Assembly: GCA_963576725.1 (NCBI GenBank)
Contig: OY755242.1
Span: 29,252,725 to 29,316,724 of the forward strand
DNA length: 64,000 bases
Source of the DNA: Azorinus chamasolen
Taxonomy: Eukaryota > Mollusca > Bivalvia > Cardiida > Solecurtidae
Reading direction: 5' to 3'
The position numbers and the translations under genes were made by a program. The notes under the pieces were generated by a model that saw only the letters and a list, made by a program, of their open reading frames with translations, ran no database searches and had not been told where the DNA came from. Shown piece by piece: positions 1 to 10,599 of the stretch. Each line of letters opens with the position of its first letter. Within the stretch, counting starts at the first letter, position 1.

Positions 1-736
1 GTCCACGTAGGTCCTGATCATATAGTATATGTAGGTCCTGATCATATAGTGTATGTAGAACCTGATCATAACGCCACCGTAGGTACATGACATAGTGTAT
101 GTAGGTCCTGATCATATAGTGTATGAAGGGCCTGATCATATAGTGTATGTAGGTCCTGAACATACAGTCACTGGATGTCCAGGAAATATAGTGTATGTAG
201 GTCCCGATTATATAGTGTATGTAGGTCCTGATCATAAAGTGTATGTAGGTCCTGTGTATATAGTGTACACTGTATATAGGTCCTGATCATATAGTGTATG
301 TAGGCCCTGATCACACAGTCAATATATGTCCAGGACATATAGTGTACACAGGTCCTGGTCATATAGTTTATTTAGGTCCTGATCATATAGTGTATGTATA
401 TCCTTGTCGTAAAGTGTATATAGGTCCTGATCATAGAGTTTATGTAAGCCCTGGTCATGTAGTGTAAGTAGGTCCTGATCATATAGTGTATGTAAGTCCT
501 GGTCGTACAGTGTATGTAGGTCTTGGTCATATAGTGTATATAGGTCCTGATCATATAGTGCATATAGGTCCTGATCGTATAGTGCATATAGGTCCTGATC
601 ATATAGTGCATATAGGTCCTGATCGTATAGTGTATGTAGGTCCTGATCATATAGTGTATTTAGGTCCTGGGGATATAGTACAGGTACGCCCTGATCATAT
701 AATATATGTAGGCCCTGATCATAAACATGCGATGTA
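1..736. repeat. 24-bp minisatellite, block 1
   Basis: Tandem copies of a 24-bp unit close to GTAGGTCCTGATCATATAGT plus GTAT. Most copies contain the palindrome TGATCA, and TATAGT and GTATGTAGG recur. Some copies vary in length. Because 24 is a multiple of 3, the array stays open in several frames, but the products are pure repeat (YVGPDHIV-like). No coding role is supported. Confidence 0.95.
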
Positions 737-905
737 GTGTATGTATGCGCCTAGTTATAGTCTACTTTCAGTCCGAAGGACGGCTCAGCCGGCTTAACAT
801 TTACTCCTATTGTCATTGGGTCATTCGCCTACAATATTGAGCACTACTAAGATATGGTGCAATCATTCAGTCAAGCGAGTTACAACTAGACCACTGCACA
901 CCACA
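737..905. other. non-repetitive spacer inside the minisatellite
   Basis: About 170 bp of non-satellite sequence. The part near 757-797 (CTACTTTCAGTCC..AAGGAC..GCTCAGCCGGCT) recurs near 52829-52865. The part near 824-870 (TCATTCGCCTACA..ATTGAGCACT) recurs at 1879-1925, just beyond the satellite. The satellite therefore seems to sit inside a duplicated dispersed sequence. Confidence 0.6.
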
Positions 906-1676
906 TATAGGGTCCTGATCATATAGTGTACGTAGGCCCGGTCATATAGTACAGGTAGGCCCTGATCATATAGTATATGTAGTCCCTAATCATATAATAT
1001 ATGTAGGCCCTGATCATACAGCCCATGTAGGTTCTGATAATATGGTTTATGTAGGTCCTGATCATATAGTGTATGTAGGTCCTGATCATATATTGTATGT
1101 AGACCCTGATATTATAATATATGTAGGTCCTGATCATACAGCCCATGTAGGTTCTGATAATATGGTTTATGTAGGTCCTGATCATATAGTGTATGAAGGT
1201 CCTGATCATATAGTGTATGTAGGCCCTGATCATATAGTGTATGTAGACCCTGATCATATAATGTATGTAGACCCTGATCATATAGTGTATGTAGACCCTG
1301 ATCATATAATATATGTAGGTCCTGATCATATAGTGTGTGTAGGTCCTAATTATACAGGCCATACAGATCCTGATTATACAGGCTATGTAGGTCCTGATCA
1401 TACAGCCCATATATATCCTGATCATACAGGCCATATAGATCCTGATTATACAGGTCTTGTAAATCCTGGTTATACAGGCCATGTAGATCCTGATTATACA
1501 GGCAATGTAGATCCTGATCATATAGGCCATGTCGATCCTGATCATATAGGCCATGTAGATCCTGATCATACAGGCCACGTAGATCCTGATTATACAGGTC
1601 ATATAGATCCAGATTATACAGGCCATATAGATCCTGATCATACAGGCCATATAGATCCTGATTTTACTCTCTCCCG
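906..1676. repeat. 24-bp minisatellite, block 2
   Basis: The same 24-bp unit as block 1. Sequence drifts along the array: the left part has GTATGTAGGTCC copies, the right part (from about 1350) has GGCCATATAGATCC copies ending in TATACA. This gradient of variants suggests local unit-by-unit expansion. Confidence 0.95.
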
Positions 1677-3713
1677 ATCTCGCTAGGATGAGCCTAGTTT
1701 ACTCTACTATCGTCTGCTGCATTTACATTTACATTGTCCATTATTTCTCCTCAAAGTACAGCCAGGGTGTCAAACAGTTTGGGTCCTGATTACACGAATG
1801 ATTTAGAAAATATGCATAAACATTTTGAATACAGTTGTGATACCAAATGACTCAGGTCAATAGAGTTTACTCCCCTGGTCATTCGCCTACATTATTGAGC
1901 ACTGCTAACATGGCGCAATCATGCAGCCGCAGTACCAGCTAGTGATCAGTATTTTAACCCTTTGGAGGAGAGGATGTGCGGCTGTGAGACACTGAAAAGC
2001 GTCTCTGAAATTTCCGGGAGGAACCGGACCTCCAGATTGATAGTCAAACGCGTTACCACTAGCACACACTAGCACACCACAGTTGCGGAATGACTCGAGT
2101 TAACAGGTGTGATGTCGAGTTGTCGACTGACTCAATTCAATACAGTTGCGACGCGGAGTGACTGCAGTTTGTAGATGTGATGTTCAATAGTTGAAGATCT
2201 GTGTTTCTTTAATTTCTAAAATAGCTACAATTTTCCACCTTTCATATTTCAGTATACCTGTTTTGTCCATGAATATTCAGTAAGTATTAAGATTTAGAAT
2301 ACACATGGAACAGGGAAGGGGTAAAGTTTGGTACGTTTGGTATTTCCATCTACAATGGTATAGAAGATATGATCCGAAAAAACACTTTTTCTAAAATATA
2401 GGTCAAAGGTCAATGTCATGGTCACACAGACTTAAAAATAGCATACAACATTGCGCCTTCCCAAGATACTTTAACACACCAAGTTTAGTATTCCAGATTA
2501 AGTAGTACAGGAGATTTGCTGCCCGGACGGACACGTGGACACACGGACGCACAGAGGGACAGTGCAATTACTGTATGCCTCACCAAAGCCTAGCTTTAGG
2601 GGCATAAAAATACTAAAAAATATTTACATATGAAAAACATTTACAGGAAACAATTCCTTAACAAAGGCTAAAGTCAAAATTAGATAGTGGAGTAATGCTG
2701 GACAAAAATGTTGCACAAAACTCGGAACTACATGAGATTTTTGTAATGTTCAGTCCTGCATTATGGTTTCGCCCAAAAATATCTGGATGCCTTGGCCGTG
2801 TTTGAGAGGTTTTGTTGTGTTTGCGTTTTTATTATGTAAAGCTACTTTGTAATAAATAGTTATATTTTGTGTTCAACTAGTCACCAGCTACAGCTGACGG
2901 TTATTCAGTTGTTGTTGGCCTCATTTTATCAGCCATTTTTGTAAGTGTGGAATACTAACGGGGTGACGTATAAATGTGTTACCCTTACACCACATCGTCT
3001 AGTGATTCTGCTAAATTCACTAGCATTAACGGGAAATCCCAACGAAGGGCGAACTCAAAAGGGTGTAAATGTTCATTTCCGTAATACACGTTTAAATACT
3101 TAATGAAATCAAGTAATGACAATAAAAACAAAATTTCTTGAAATCTAATTGCAATTATACAGCATCAGTATAATATTTGATTTTAATTCATATAAACATG
3201 TTGAATTCGTTTTCATTAATGGCAGAATAGAAGATTTTTGTCATATAGATATGTGCATATAAAATTAAAATACAAAAGCATCATACGGAGTTAAAACAGT
3301 GATAAATGGGTACCCGTAATAAATATTGAAAAATATAAGTTTCGTTAATTTTAAAATAGATAAGCTAACAAAAAATGCAGCAGTCGGCATTTATAGGAGC
3401 ACGGGACCGCAGTAAATCATGTGCAAAATTCAATTCCGTCGGCGGCCCAATAACTCTGAAAATAGAGACATAAGTTAGTTTTGAAGACAAATACTTAGCA
3501 AGTGCTTAGTATACTTAAGTATCGAATTAATCATTCTGGTTTCTAAGTGGAAGGAGGGGTCTTTCAATTTCTTCTCAAAATATCAGCATTAAATTGTCTG
3601 AATCTCGGTAGGATGTCGAGTTACTCGGCGTTTTTTTCTAGTTCAAAACAGGTTTTGCATTTTTTTGCGTAAGCAATGAATACAAAGGTAGTATTCTCAC
3701 GTCGATCCCATGC
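1677..3713. other. no gene seen; AT-rich with transposon debris
   Basis: No credible exon on either strand. 2397-2607 has a TGACC-type segment followed by a GGACGGACACGTGG..-type tract and an end like GGGGCATAAAAA, resembling the 3' end of the pearl-like elements found elsewhere in the window. The rest is AT-rich sequence with no structure I recognise. Confidence 0.5.
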
Positions 3714-3963
3714 TTAACCCTTTCCCTGTTCTATATTTAGGCCATTTTTCAGTACCTACAGAATATTCATTAACAAAATAGTTATAAAGAAATATGGAAG
3801 GTGGAACATTATAGACATTTTAGAAAGTAAAGAAACAGATCTATCAAACTCTATTAGCAAACAGAGTAGACCCTGATCAGACGGCTCCTCTGGGAGCCGT
3901 CTGATCTGGGTCTACTCTGTTTGCAAATGCGTGAAAACACGTTTATATGAGGGAAAGGGTTGA
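3714..3963. mobile_element. palindromic MITE, family B (TTAACCCTTTCC type)
   Basis: Starts TTAACCCTTTCCCTG and ends GGGAAAGGGTTGA (right TTAA degraded). The core is an imperfect palindrome: GCAAACAGAGTAGACCCTGA, CAGACGGCTCC / GGAGCCGTCTG, TCTGGGTCTACTCTGTTTGC. TTAA flanks followed by CCC resemble piggyBac-type ends. Non-coding. Confidence 0.75.
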
Positions 3964-4199
3964 CATACATGCCTGACAATTGCAATTCCGCAAAGCAGTC
4001 TAGTGCAATTTATTGACATGCATTCGATAGATACAAAAGGCATTTATTAACATGGCATCTGGAAACAATCAAGGTATACCATTTCTGACATGAAATTGCT
4101 TCGTAACGGTAGCTTTGGTTTAGTATGTGCAAACAAAATCCACAAAATATGGTAATTGTAAAAAGTGCGCACGAATATACACTAACACTAAAGAATTTC

Positions 4200-4448
4200 T
4201 TAACCCTTCTCTCGCTGAATTTTAATATACATTTCTCCTTCTTTACCCATGCCCTGTTGTATAATTACATATATCTTCACTGTGCACAAGTATTTCGCTG
4301 TGCAATCACTGCTGTGGATTGCACTGGTTGCACAATCAACTTGTAAATAGTGCAGACCCTGATGAGACAGCTCCTACTGGAGCTTCTCATCTGGGTCTTC
4401 AGTATTTACAGGTAGGTATATTGACGTGAATAGCATGCGAAGGGTTAA
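4200..4448. mobile_element. palindromic MITE, family E
   Basis: Runs from TTAACCCTTCTCTCGC to GCATGCGAAGGGTTAA. The core pairs GTAAATAGTGCAGACCC with GGGTCTTCAGTATTTAC around a damaged AGCTCC..GGAGCT tip. A closely similar copy lies at 59174-59423. Clean TTAA duplications at both ends. Confidence 0.8.
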
Positions 4449-4532
4449 GTCAGAATGCAATGGACATTTGAGTAAGAAATGAAATTCATCCTCTAAAGTG
4501 TTACATAACTGGCATTTCCTATCCAGTCTATA

Positions 4533-5023
4533 AAACAAGAGGACCATGATGGCCCTGATATCGCTCACCAGACAATCAGAGGAGAAGACTTTCGAACGTT
4601 TCACTATATGTTTCTATAGAAAACTGACCACCCCTGGGGCATGGCCATTAGTTTGACCCCAGGGGCGTAATTTATATAACTTTTGTAGAGGACCCGAACA
4701 TGATGCTATGTGCCAAATATGAAAACTGAGACCCTTCCAGTTTCAGAGGAGAAGATTTTCGAAGTTTTACTATATGTTTCTATAGAAAACAAGGCACCCC
4801 TGGGGCGGGGCCAATTTTGTCCCCAGGGCATAATTTATATAAATTTTGTAGAGGACCTGCAGATGATGCTATATGCCAAAGATGAAAGCTGAGAACCCTG
4901 TAGATTCAGAGAAGAAGATTTTTAAAGGTTCAAATTGTTGACGACAGACGACAAACGACGGGGACGACGGACATCAGGCGATCACAAAAGCTCACCGTGA
5001 GCACTTTGTGTTCTGGTGAGCTA
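4533..5023 (+). mobile_element. pearl/HINE-like element, about 165-bp core repeat family
   Basis: Begins ACAAGAGGACCATGATGGCC, has two about 165-bp core units (CCCCTGGGGC..GGGGCCAATTTTG.CCCCAGGG), then a GACGACGG-type tract. It ends in a hairpin AGCTCACC..GGTGAGCT. Head, core repeats, microsatellite and terminal hairpin match the plan of bivalve pearl/Helentron-like non-autonomous elements (family assignment is inference). A longer relative is at 30420-31750. Confidence 0.65.
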
Positions 5024-5115
5024 AAAGGGGATATTTGTTGCACCATGGCAGAAAGTTGAATCAAACCCTGATCGCTTCTCCAAGTGATGACCCGGTCAAT
5101 AAAAGCGTCAACTCT

Positions 5116-5215
5116 TTCGCTGCTAATGTCACATCTGTAAGTTCCTATGCAAACAGTTTGGATCCAGAAGAAACGCCAAGTAACTCGGCTTCTCATCAGG
5201 ATCCAAACTGATTAT
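5116..5215. mobile_element. partial MITE, family D
   Basis: Only the hairpin part remains: ATGCAAACAGTTTGGATCC and GGATCCAAACTG flank a damaged GCCGAGTTACTCGGC tip. Full copies are at 33311-33524 and 45906-46119. Confidence 0.65.
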
Positions 5216-5420
5216 TTGTTTGACTAATTTTTAAATAAAAAATGAAGAAAAATAAAATATGAAAATTGTAGCAGACGACTAATTTTGCACACGACTAAAT
5301 TCGACGAGAAAGTTAAAATGCGTCTCTGCGGAATGAAGCATTAAATTCTTGCATTCCTTAAAATTGCCAAGCGTACCACTGACGGGTGTTATATACGTGT
5401 AGTTAACTGCAAGCACAGCC

Positions 5421-5652
5421 AACAGGTGTTCGGCGCGTGCTACCTCCCACCCCCTCTACCCCCTATGATATCATAGCCTATGATATATTTTGACACCGAG
5501 AGGCGTTTGTCAGAAACTGATTGTTAATCTATATTATGATGATTTGACCATATGTATGCATGTTTTAGTGTCTTTTATTCATTTTGTTTTGGGTTGTAGA
5601 GAGGTGGGGGGGGGGGGGGGGGGGGTTTGTTAGCACGCGCCGAACACCTGTG
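5421..5652. mobile_element. hAT-like MITE with 8-bp target duplication
   Basis: Inverted ends ACAGGTGTTCGGCGCGTGCT / AGCACGCGCCGAACACCTGT bound a 232-bp element. The direct repeat GCACAGCC lies immediately outside both ends (5413-5420 and 5653-5660). An 8-bp duplication with CA-rich ends is typical of hAT elements. It contains a 20-base G run (5606-5625). Non-coding. Confidence 0.8.
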
Positions 5653-5668
5653 GCACAGCCTATGTATT

Positions 5669-6128
5669 TATGGAGCGGTATTTGGGTCTAAATTATAGTT
5701 GTGATTTTACTAAGTTTATACTGTTATCTACATATACATATATATGCTAGTTGTTAGTTTAGATATAAATCTCATTTCGATGTTGTTAAATACAATTTAT
5801 CGATTTAAACTTCTATTTTAATTGTTTTGTTTTTTCGTAATAATTTGAGTTGAAACATTTAGCTTTTAGCGGTAAGAATTAAGAATATAAAATGAAGAAT
5901 ATAGAATGAGGTATGTAGAATAAGGCGGTTAGCTTCTGAGATTGCGAATGAAATATAATATTTTTTTGAAAAACGGAAAAGACAATTAAAATAGAAGTTT
6001 AAATTGATAAATTGTATTTAACAACATCGAAATGAGATTTATATCTAAACTAACAACTAGCATATATGTAGATAACAGTATAAACTTAGTAAAATCATAA
6101 CTATAATGTTGACCCAAATACCGCTCCA
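5669..6128. mobile_element. foldback element with about 155-bp inverted arms
   Basis: The arm from 5671 (TGGAGCGGTATTTGGGTC..) is repeated inverted up to 6128 (GACCCAAATACCGCTCCA) with few mismatches. A spacer of about 150 bp separates them. The flanks carry TATGTATT (5661-5668 and 6129-6136) as a probable target duplication, offset by 2 bp on the left. Long arms with an 8-9-bp duplication would fit a MULE-type MITE; that assignment is inference. No ORF. Confidence 0.75.
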
Positions 6129-6829
6129 TATGTATTATGTATAAGATGTATTATGCGCATTTTTCGTATTAACCAATCAACACCAGAAGCTGTACAGGTA
6201 TACATACAATGAAAATAATGCTAACAACCGATTTTCCGAAAGGAGATATTTGTTCAATTAAATATTATCGCTATCCGAATACTGCTAAATTCTTAAAAAG
6301 GAGCCTCCTTTTTATTAGGGAGATTTTGTACGGAAATCAGCGGACATCTTCGGCCAAATTCTGAATGACTTCGATTCTATTTCGGAACAACGCTTTGAAT
6401 ATTAATTAGGTTGTTACCACATGTACAATGGCTGACACTGGTTGTTGGCCTACTTAAAAGATTGTATTCAGGAAAATAAGGCAATACGCCCATCTTACCA
6501 CATACCATTCAATGGTGTCAATCAAATATAACGGTCAAAGGGAGGTAACTCATACAAGTACATCGAATGATTATTTCCGGTATGTAAAATTTTGAATCTT
6601 ACGACAGATTTCGGCCAATGGCGAAGGCTGTTCCGTTGGTTTCTGTAGCAATCCATTTTTCTAGTTTTTTTGACACAACCATTTACTGGCCGTGCTGTAT
6701 AGCGTTAAAGAAGTGTTAAGGTATATAGATTCCAATTCTGAAGTCAGTTCGAAACGCAAAATTTGCGGAAATTTGCGCAGCATAACAGACCCCTATCTAT
6801 GGGTTAAATAGTCCCACTGCCACGTGGGT
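6129..6829. other. no gene seen
   Basis: AT-rich sequence with no long ORF, no splice-bounded exon I can defend and no clear repeat, running up to the 5' region of the non-LTR element. Confidence 0.5.
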
Positions 6830-7420
6830 AACTAGGGATAGTACATGGCTAAGGGAGTTAACCCTGAAAGAAAATCCGGAGTGAAGCCTCGCAGGCGGTT
6901 GCTTGTTAAACCCTGACAAGTTCCCGGCAACTTCTGCATCTGGATCCATCTCTAGCTGTCTCGACATTGTTTTGCCACTAGGTCAATATGTATCTAGACG
7001 AGAGAGTGAGGTTGGTGAGTGCGCAACACTTCTTCACTTAAATCAAATTCTCTGCGCAAGTCATACTCACCTCACGACACATCACACGGCACCATATACC
7101 TCTTCTCAAGTCCTGTGGCGATTGGCAAACGGCGAAGCAGTAGGTGTGGATACACTGGGAGCTGTAGTTGTGACCCTCCACACAGGCGGCCCAGGACACT
7201 GGTCGTCAGCTATTGACCGAGACAGCGGTAGCTCCCGGCAACATCTTGGACGACTGAGCAGCCCTTTTCAGGAATGCACTGCTCACCTCCATAGAATGAG
7301 GAAGGGATTAGAAAAGGTGTCCTCAAAATTGCCTGTCTCAACACACCAGGGCCAGTTTACCGCAACTGGCAGGGATCCCCATCAAGCGGTCGAAACAAAA
7401 ACAGAAAATCGAAAACGAAG

Positions 7421-8243
7421 ATGGTACCAATAACTTTTGGTGCATGGAATGTACGGACTCTTCTGGGCAGGGAGTCATCTGAAAGACCAGAACGCCGAAC
7501 TGCACTGGTTGCAAAGGAACTGTCAAGATACAAGATAGACATCGCTGCATTGAGTGAGACACGTCTTGCCGAAGAGGGACAGCTGAAGGAGTCTAAAGCA
7601 GGTTATACCTTCTACTGGACTGGACAGGGGAAAGAGAAGCGCCGTGAGGCTGGAGTTGGATTCGCCATCAGTAACGACATTGCTGGAAAGTTGACAAGCC
7701 TCCCAAAGGGTGTGAACGACCGCCTCATGACGCTACGCTTACCTCTAACTGGAAAGAAACATGTCACCATCATCAGTTGCTACGCACCGACAATGACCAA
7801 CCCGGAGGACATCAAAGATAAATTCTACGAAGAGTTGGACAGTCTGATTGCATCAACACCCAAGCAAGACAAACTAGTCATCCTCGGTGACTTCAATGCA
7901 CGCGTGGGGACTGACGGCCAGGCATGGAGTGAGGTCATTGGGAACAATGACATTGGAAACTGTAACAGCAACGGTCTGCTACTTCTCAAACTGTGTATAG
8001 AGCATGGACTTCTCATCATTAACACAATGTTCCAGCTACCAACTAGGAATAGAACCACATGGATGCACCCACGATCCAAGCATTGGCATCTCGTCAACTG
8101 TAATAGTGAGGTCGATGTGCGGGGCTGATTGCTGGACTGACCACCGCCTTGTTCTGTCAAAGATGAATTTTTACGTACTGCCACCAAGAAGGCCCCAGGG
8201 TAAGAAGGCCCCAAAAGGCTTAATGTCTCCAAACTCGCTGTAG
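7421..8243 (+). pseudogene. AP-endonuclease domain of the non-LTR element
   Basis: The ATG at 7421 opens TFGAWNVRTLLG, the usual start of an apurinic/apyrimidinic-like endonuclease. Then come DIAALSETRL (metal-binding Glu region), VTIISCYAPT, and LVILGDFNARVG (catalytic DFN). The later WTDHRLV motif (catalytic His) lies in another frame after a frameshift near 8100-8130, where a few residues also seem lost. In active elements this enzyme nicks target DNA to prime reverse transcription. The frameshift makes the copy inactive. Confidence 0.9.
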
Positions 8244-10072
8244 ACGACGTCAGGCACCGATTTGCTAGTGAGCTGGATGCAAAGCTGGAGTCATTAACAC
8301 GCGACACATCTGACATAGAACAGGACTGGATGCTATTCAAGGAAACTGTTTATGATACCTCCATTAAAATACTTGGTCCCAAAACCCGCTATCACCAGGA
8401 TTGGTTCGAAGAGAACAAGGATGAGATTGAGACGCTCCTGACAGAAAAGAACCGTCTGCAAAAGGTGTACCTACCTGTCCAACAAAAGCCCAGCAAATGC
8501 AACTGCCTTAAGTCAAGTCAAGCAGATTGTCCAAACAAGACTGAGACATATGAAGGAAACCTGGCTCAGCCTGAGAGCAGACGAAATCCAAGGATATGCA
8601 GATGCACACAATACCAAGCGGTTCTACGAGGCTGTTCAAACGCTTTACGGCCCTCAACCTTCTGGTACGTCACCAATCCTCTCGGCAGATGGGACGATAC
8701 TACTCACTGAGAAGTCTGACATCTTAAACAGATGGGCAGAACAGGCCTTCAACTATAAACGACATGGCTATCGAACGACTCGCCCAAACCCCGATTGATC
8801 CTGATCTTGACAACCCTACTTCTCTGGACGAAACCATCAAGGCAATAAAGCAGATGTCGTCTGGGAAGGCTCCTGGAACAGATGCTATTCCTGCTGAAGT
8901 CTACAATACCTGTGGACCACCATCAATTCAGAAACTGACTCAGCTATTTCAATGTATGTGGGAGAAAGAAGCAATTCCACAGGAATTCAAAGACGCTTCT
9001 ATAGTCCACCTTTACAAGCGGAAAGGCAACAGGCAATCCTGCGACAACCATAGAGGTATCTCCCAGTTCTCCATTGCAGGCTAGATTCTCGCCCGCATCT
9101 TATTGAATAGGTTACTCCGTCACCTAGAAAATGAAATGCTACCTGAAAGTAAATGTGGATTTCGTGCTGGTCGTGGCACTGTCAATATGATCTTTGCTGC
9201 GAAGCAACTCCAGGAAAAATGCCAGGAGCAAAATGCAGACCTCTACACAACATTTGTTGATCTCACCAAGGCCTTTGATACCGTAAGCAGGGCAGGACTG
9301 TGGAAGATCATGGCAAAGATTGGCTGCCCACAGCGATTTATCTCTATGGTACGTCAATTCCACGATGGCATGAACGCTCTTCAGCATGATGTTCTCTGTG
9401 ATGCTTGCTGACGCCTTCTCCGAACCTGACCCTGGTGTTGATATCCGGTACAGAACCGACGGTGGAATCTTCAACTTAAGACGCTTGAAAGCAAAAACCA
9501 AGGTCCACTACAGGAGGATACGTGATCTTCTGTTTGCTGATGACTGTGCTCTCAATGCAACATCCGAGCATGACATGCAACTCAGCCTCAATAAGTTTTC
9601 AGATGCTTGCGATAACTTCGGACTCACAATCAGCACGAAGAAGACAGAAGTGATGTTCCAGCCTGCCCCAAACAAAGCATACACTGTACCACAGATCCTT
9701 ATCAAGTCACAACCTCTAACAGCTGTAGATCAGTTCACATACCTCGGGAGTACACTGTCCAGGAATGTACACATTGATGATGAAGTGAATGCACGCATAG
9801 CAAAAGCCAGTGCTGCTTATGGTCGCAGAGGAATCTCCACAAAGACCAAGCTTTGCGTTTATAGAGCAGTTGTACTCACTGTGCTGCTATATGCCAGTGA
9901 AACATGGACTGTGTACCAGAGACACGCAAGGAAGCTAAACCACTTCCACCTTGTCTGCCTACGGAAAGTCTTAGGCATCAAATGGCAAGACAAAGTGCCA
10001 GATACTGAAGTCCTGGAACGCAGTAACATGAGCAGCATCCACACATTATTGCGTCTGGGGCAGCTTCGCTGA
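8236..10072 (+). pseudogene. reverse transcriptase domain of the non-LTR element
   Basis: Segments in changing frames: a linker (from VSKLAVDDVRHRF), fingers motif SSGKAPGTDAIPAE, then CDNHRGIS. An in-frame TAG near 9082 replaces the expected Lys codon before ILARILLNRLL. Next come FRAGRGTVNMIF, motif A (FVDLTKAFDTVSR) and motif C (LLFADDCAL, about 9530). The region between motifs A and C, where QGCxLAPxLF (motif B) should be, is deleted near 9375-9390: the reading goes from GMNALQ straight to FSVMLADAF. FTYLGSTLSRN and LYASETWTV in the thumb/connection region remain. Clearly a dead copy. Confidence 0.9.
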
Positions 10073-10525
10073 GCAGGCCATGTCCAGAGAATGCTAGCCT
10101 CACGTATCCCAAAACAGCTGTTCTTCGGGGAACTACAAACAGGCTCAAGATGTCATGGCGGACAAAAGAAACGCTTCAAAGACTCTCTCAAAGCCTCTTT
10201 CAAGCTGTTTGGCATCAACCCAGAGGAATGGGAGGAGCTGGCATTGAACCGCAATACTTGGCGCTCCGCCATCCACCTTGGGGCAAAGGCACATGAGGAG
10301 GGCCGCACTGATCACGCTGTACAGAAACCTGCAGACAGGAATTCACGATCCTCCCTCACAGCATCACCATCCAGTAGTCACCGTTGTTCAGTTTGCAGCC
10401 GTATATTCCGTGCCAGAATAGGACTGGTCAGCCATCTTCGTAAGCACACCAATCCAAATACAAGACATGAAGCTACTAGGAGATGAGGATGGACTTCTTC
10501 GAGATCGAAGGACGAACAACACATC
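10073..10525 (+). pseudogene. C-terminal part of the non-LTR element with C2H2 finger
   Basis: Continues after a stop at 10070-10072. It holds GHVQRM-like sequence, WRSAIHLGAKAHEEG, then a classical C-x2-C-x12-H-x3-H finger (CSVCSRIF..HLRKH, about 10387-10449), which may bind nucleic acid in the RNP. The ORF stops at 10484-10486 and a short 3' tail follows. Confidence 0.8.
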
Positions 10526-10599
10526 ACTACAGGTGGGCCGGTGTGAAGTATTTACCGCAGTGGCGTCTCCACGTCATCAGCGCTACGTACGAGTGAGTC

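Larger units (their letters stand above)
6830..10525 (+). mobile_element. non-LTR retrotransposon, APE-RT-C2H2 type, broken
   Basis: An about 3.7-kb LINE. The 5' leader (about 6830-7420) is followed by an AP-endonuclease, a reverse transcriptase and a C-terminal C2H2 finger, all in one orientation but split by frameshifts, a stop and a small deletion. It ends near 10525 without a visible poly(A) tail. The domain order and motifs resemble elements often mis-annotated in invertebrates as craniofacial development protein 2-like; the clade (RTE/CR1-like) is not certain. Boundaries are approximate. It cannot be autonomous in its present form. Confidence 0.85.

Noticed and set aside
919..1686. Long ORFs of 243 (minus) and 214 (plus) codons
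   Set aside because: They are translations of the 24-bp minisatellite; frames stay open only because the unit is a multiple of three without stops.
6903..7433. 176-codon ORF as ORF1 of the non-LTR element or a host gene
   Set aside because: No gag, zinc-knuckle or coiled-coil features; it overlaps the start of the endonuclease frame and reads as 5' leader of the element.
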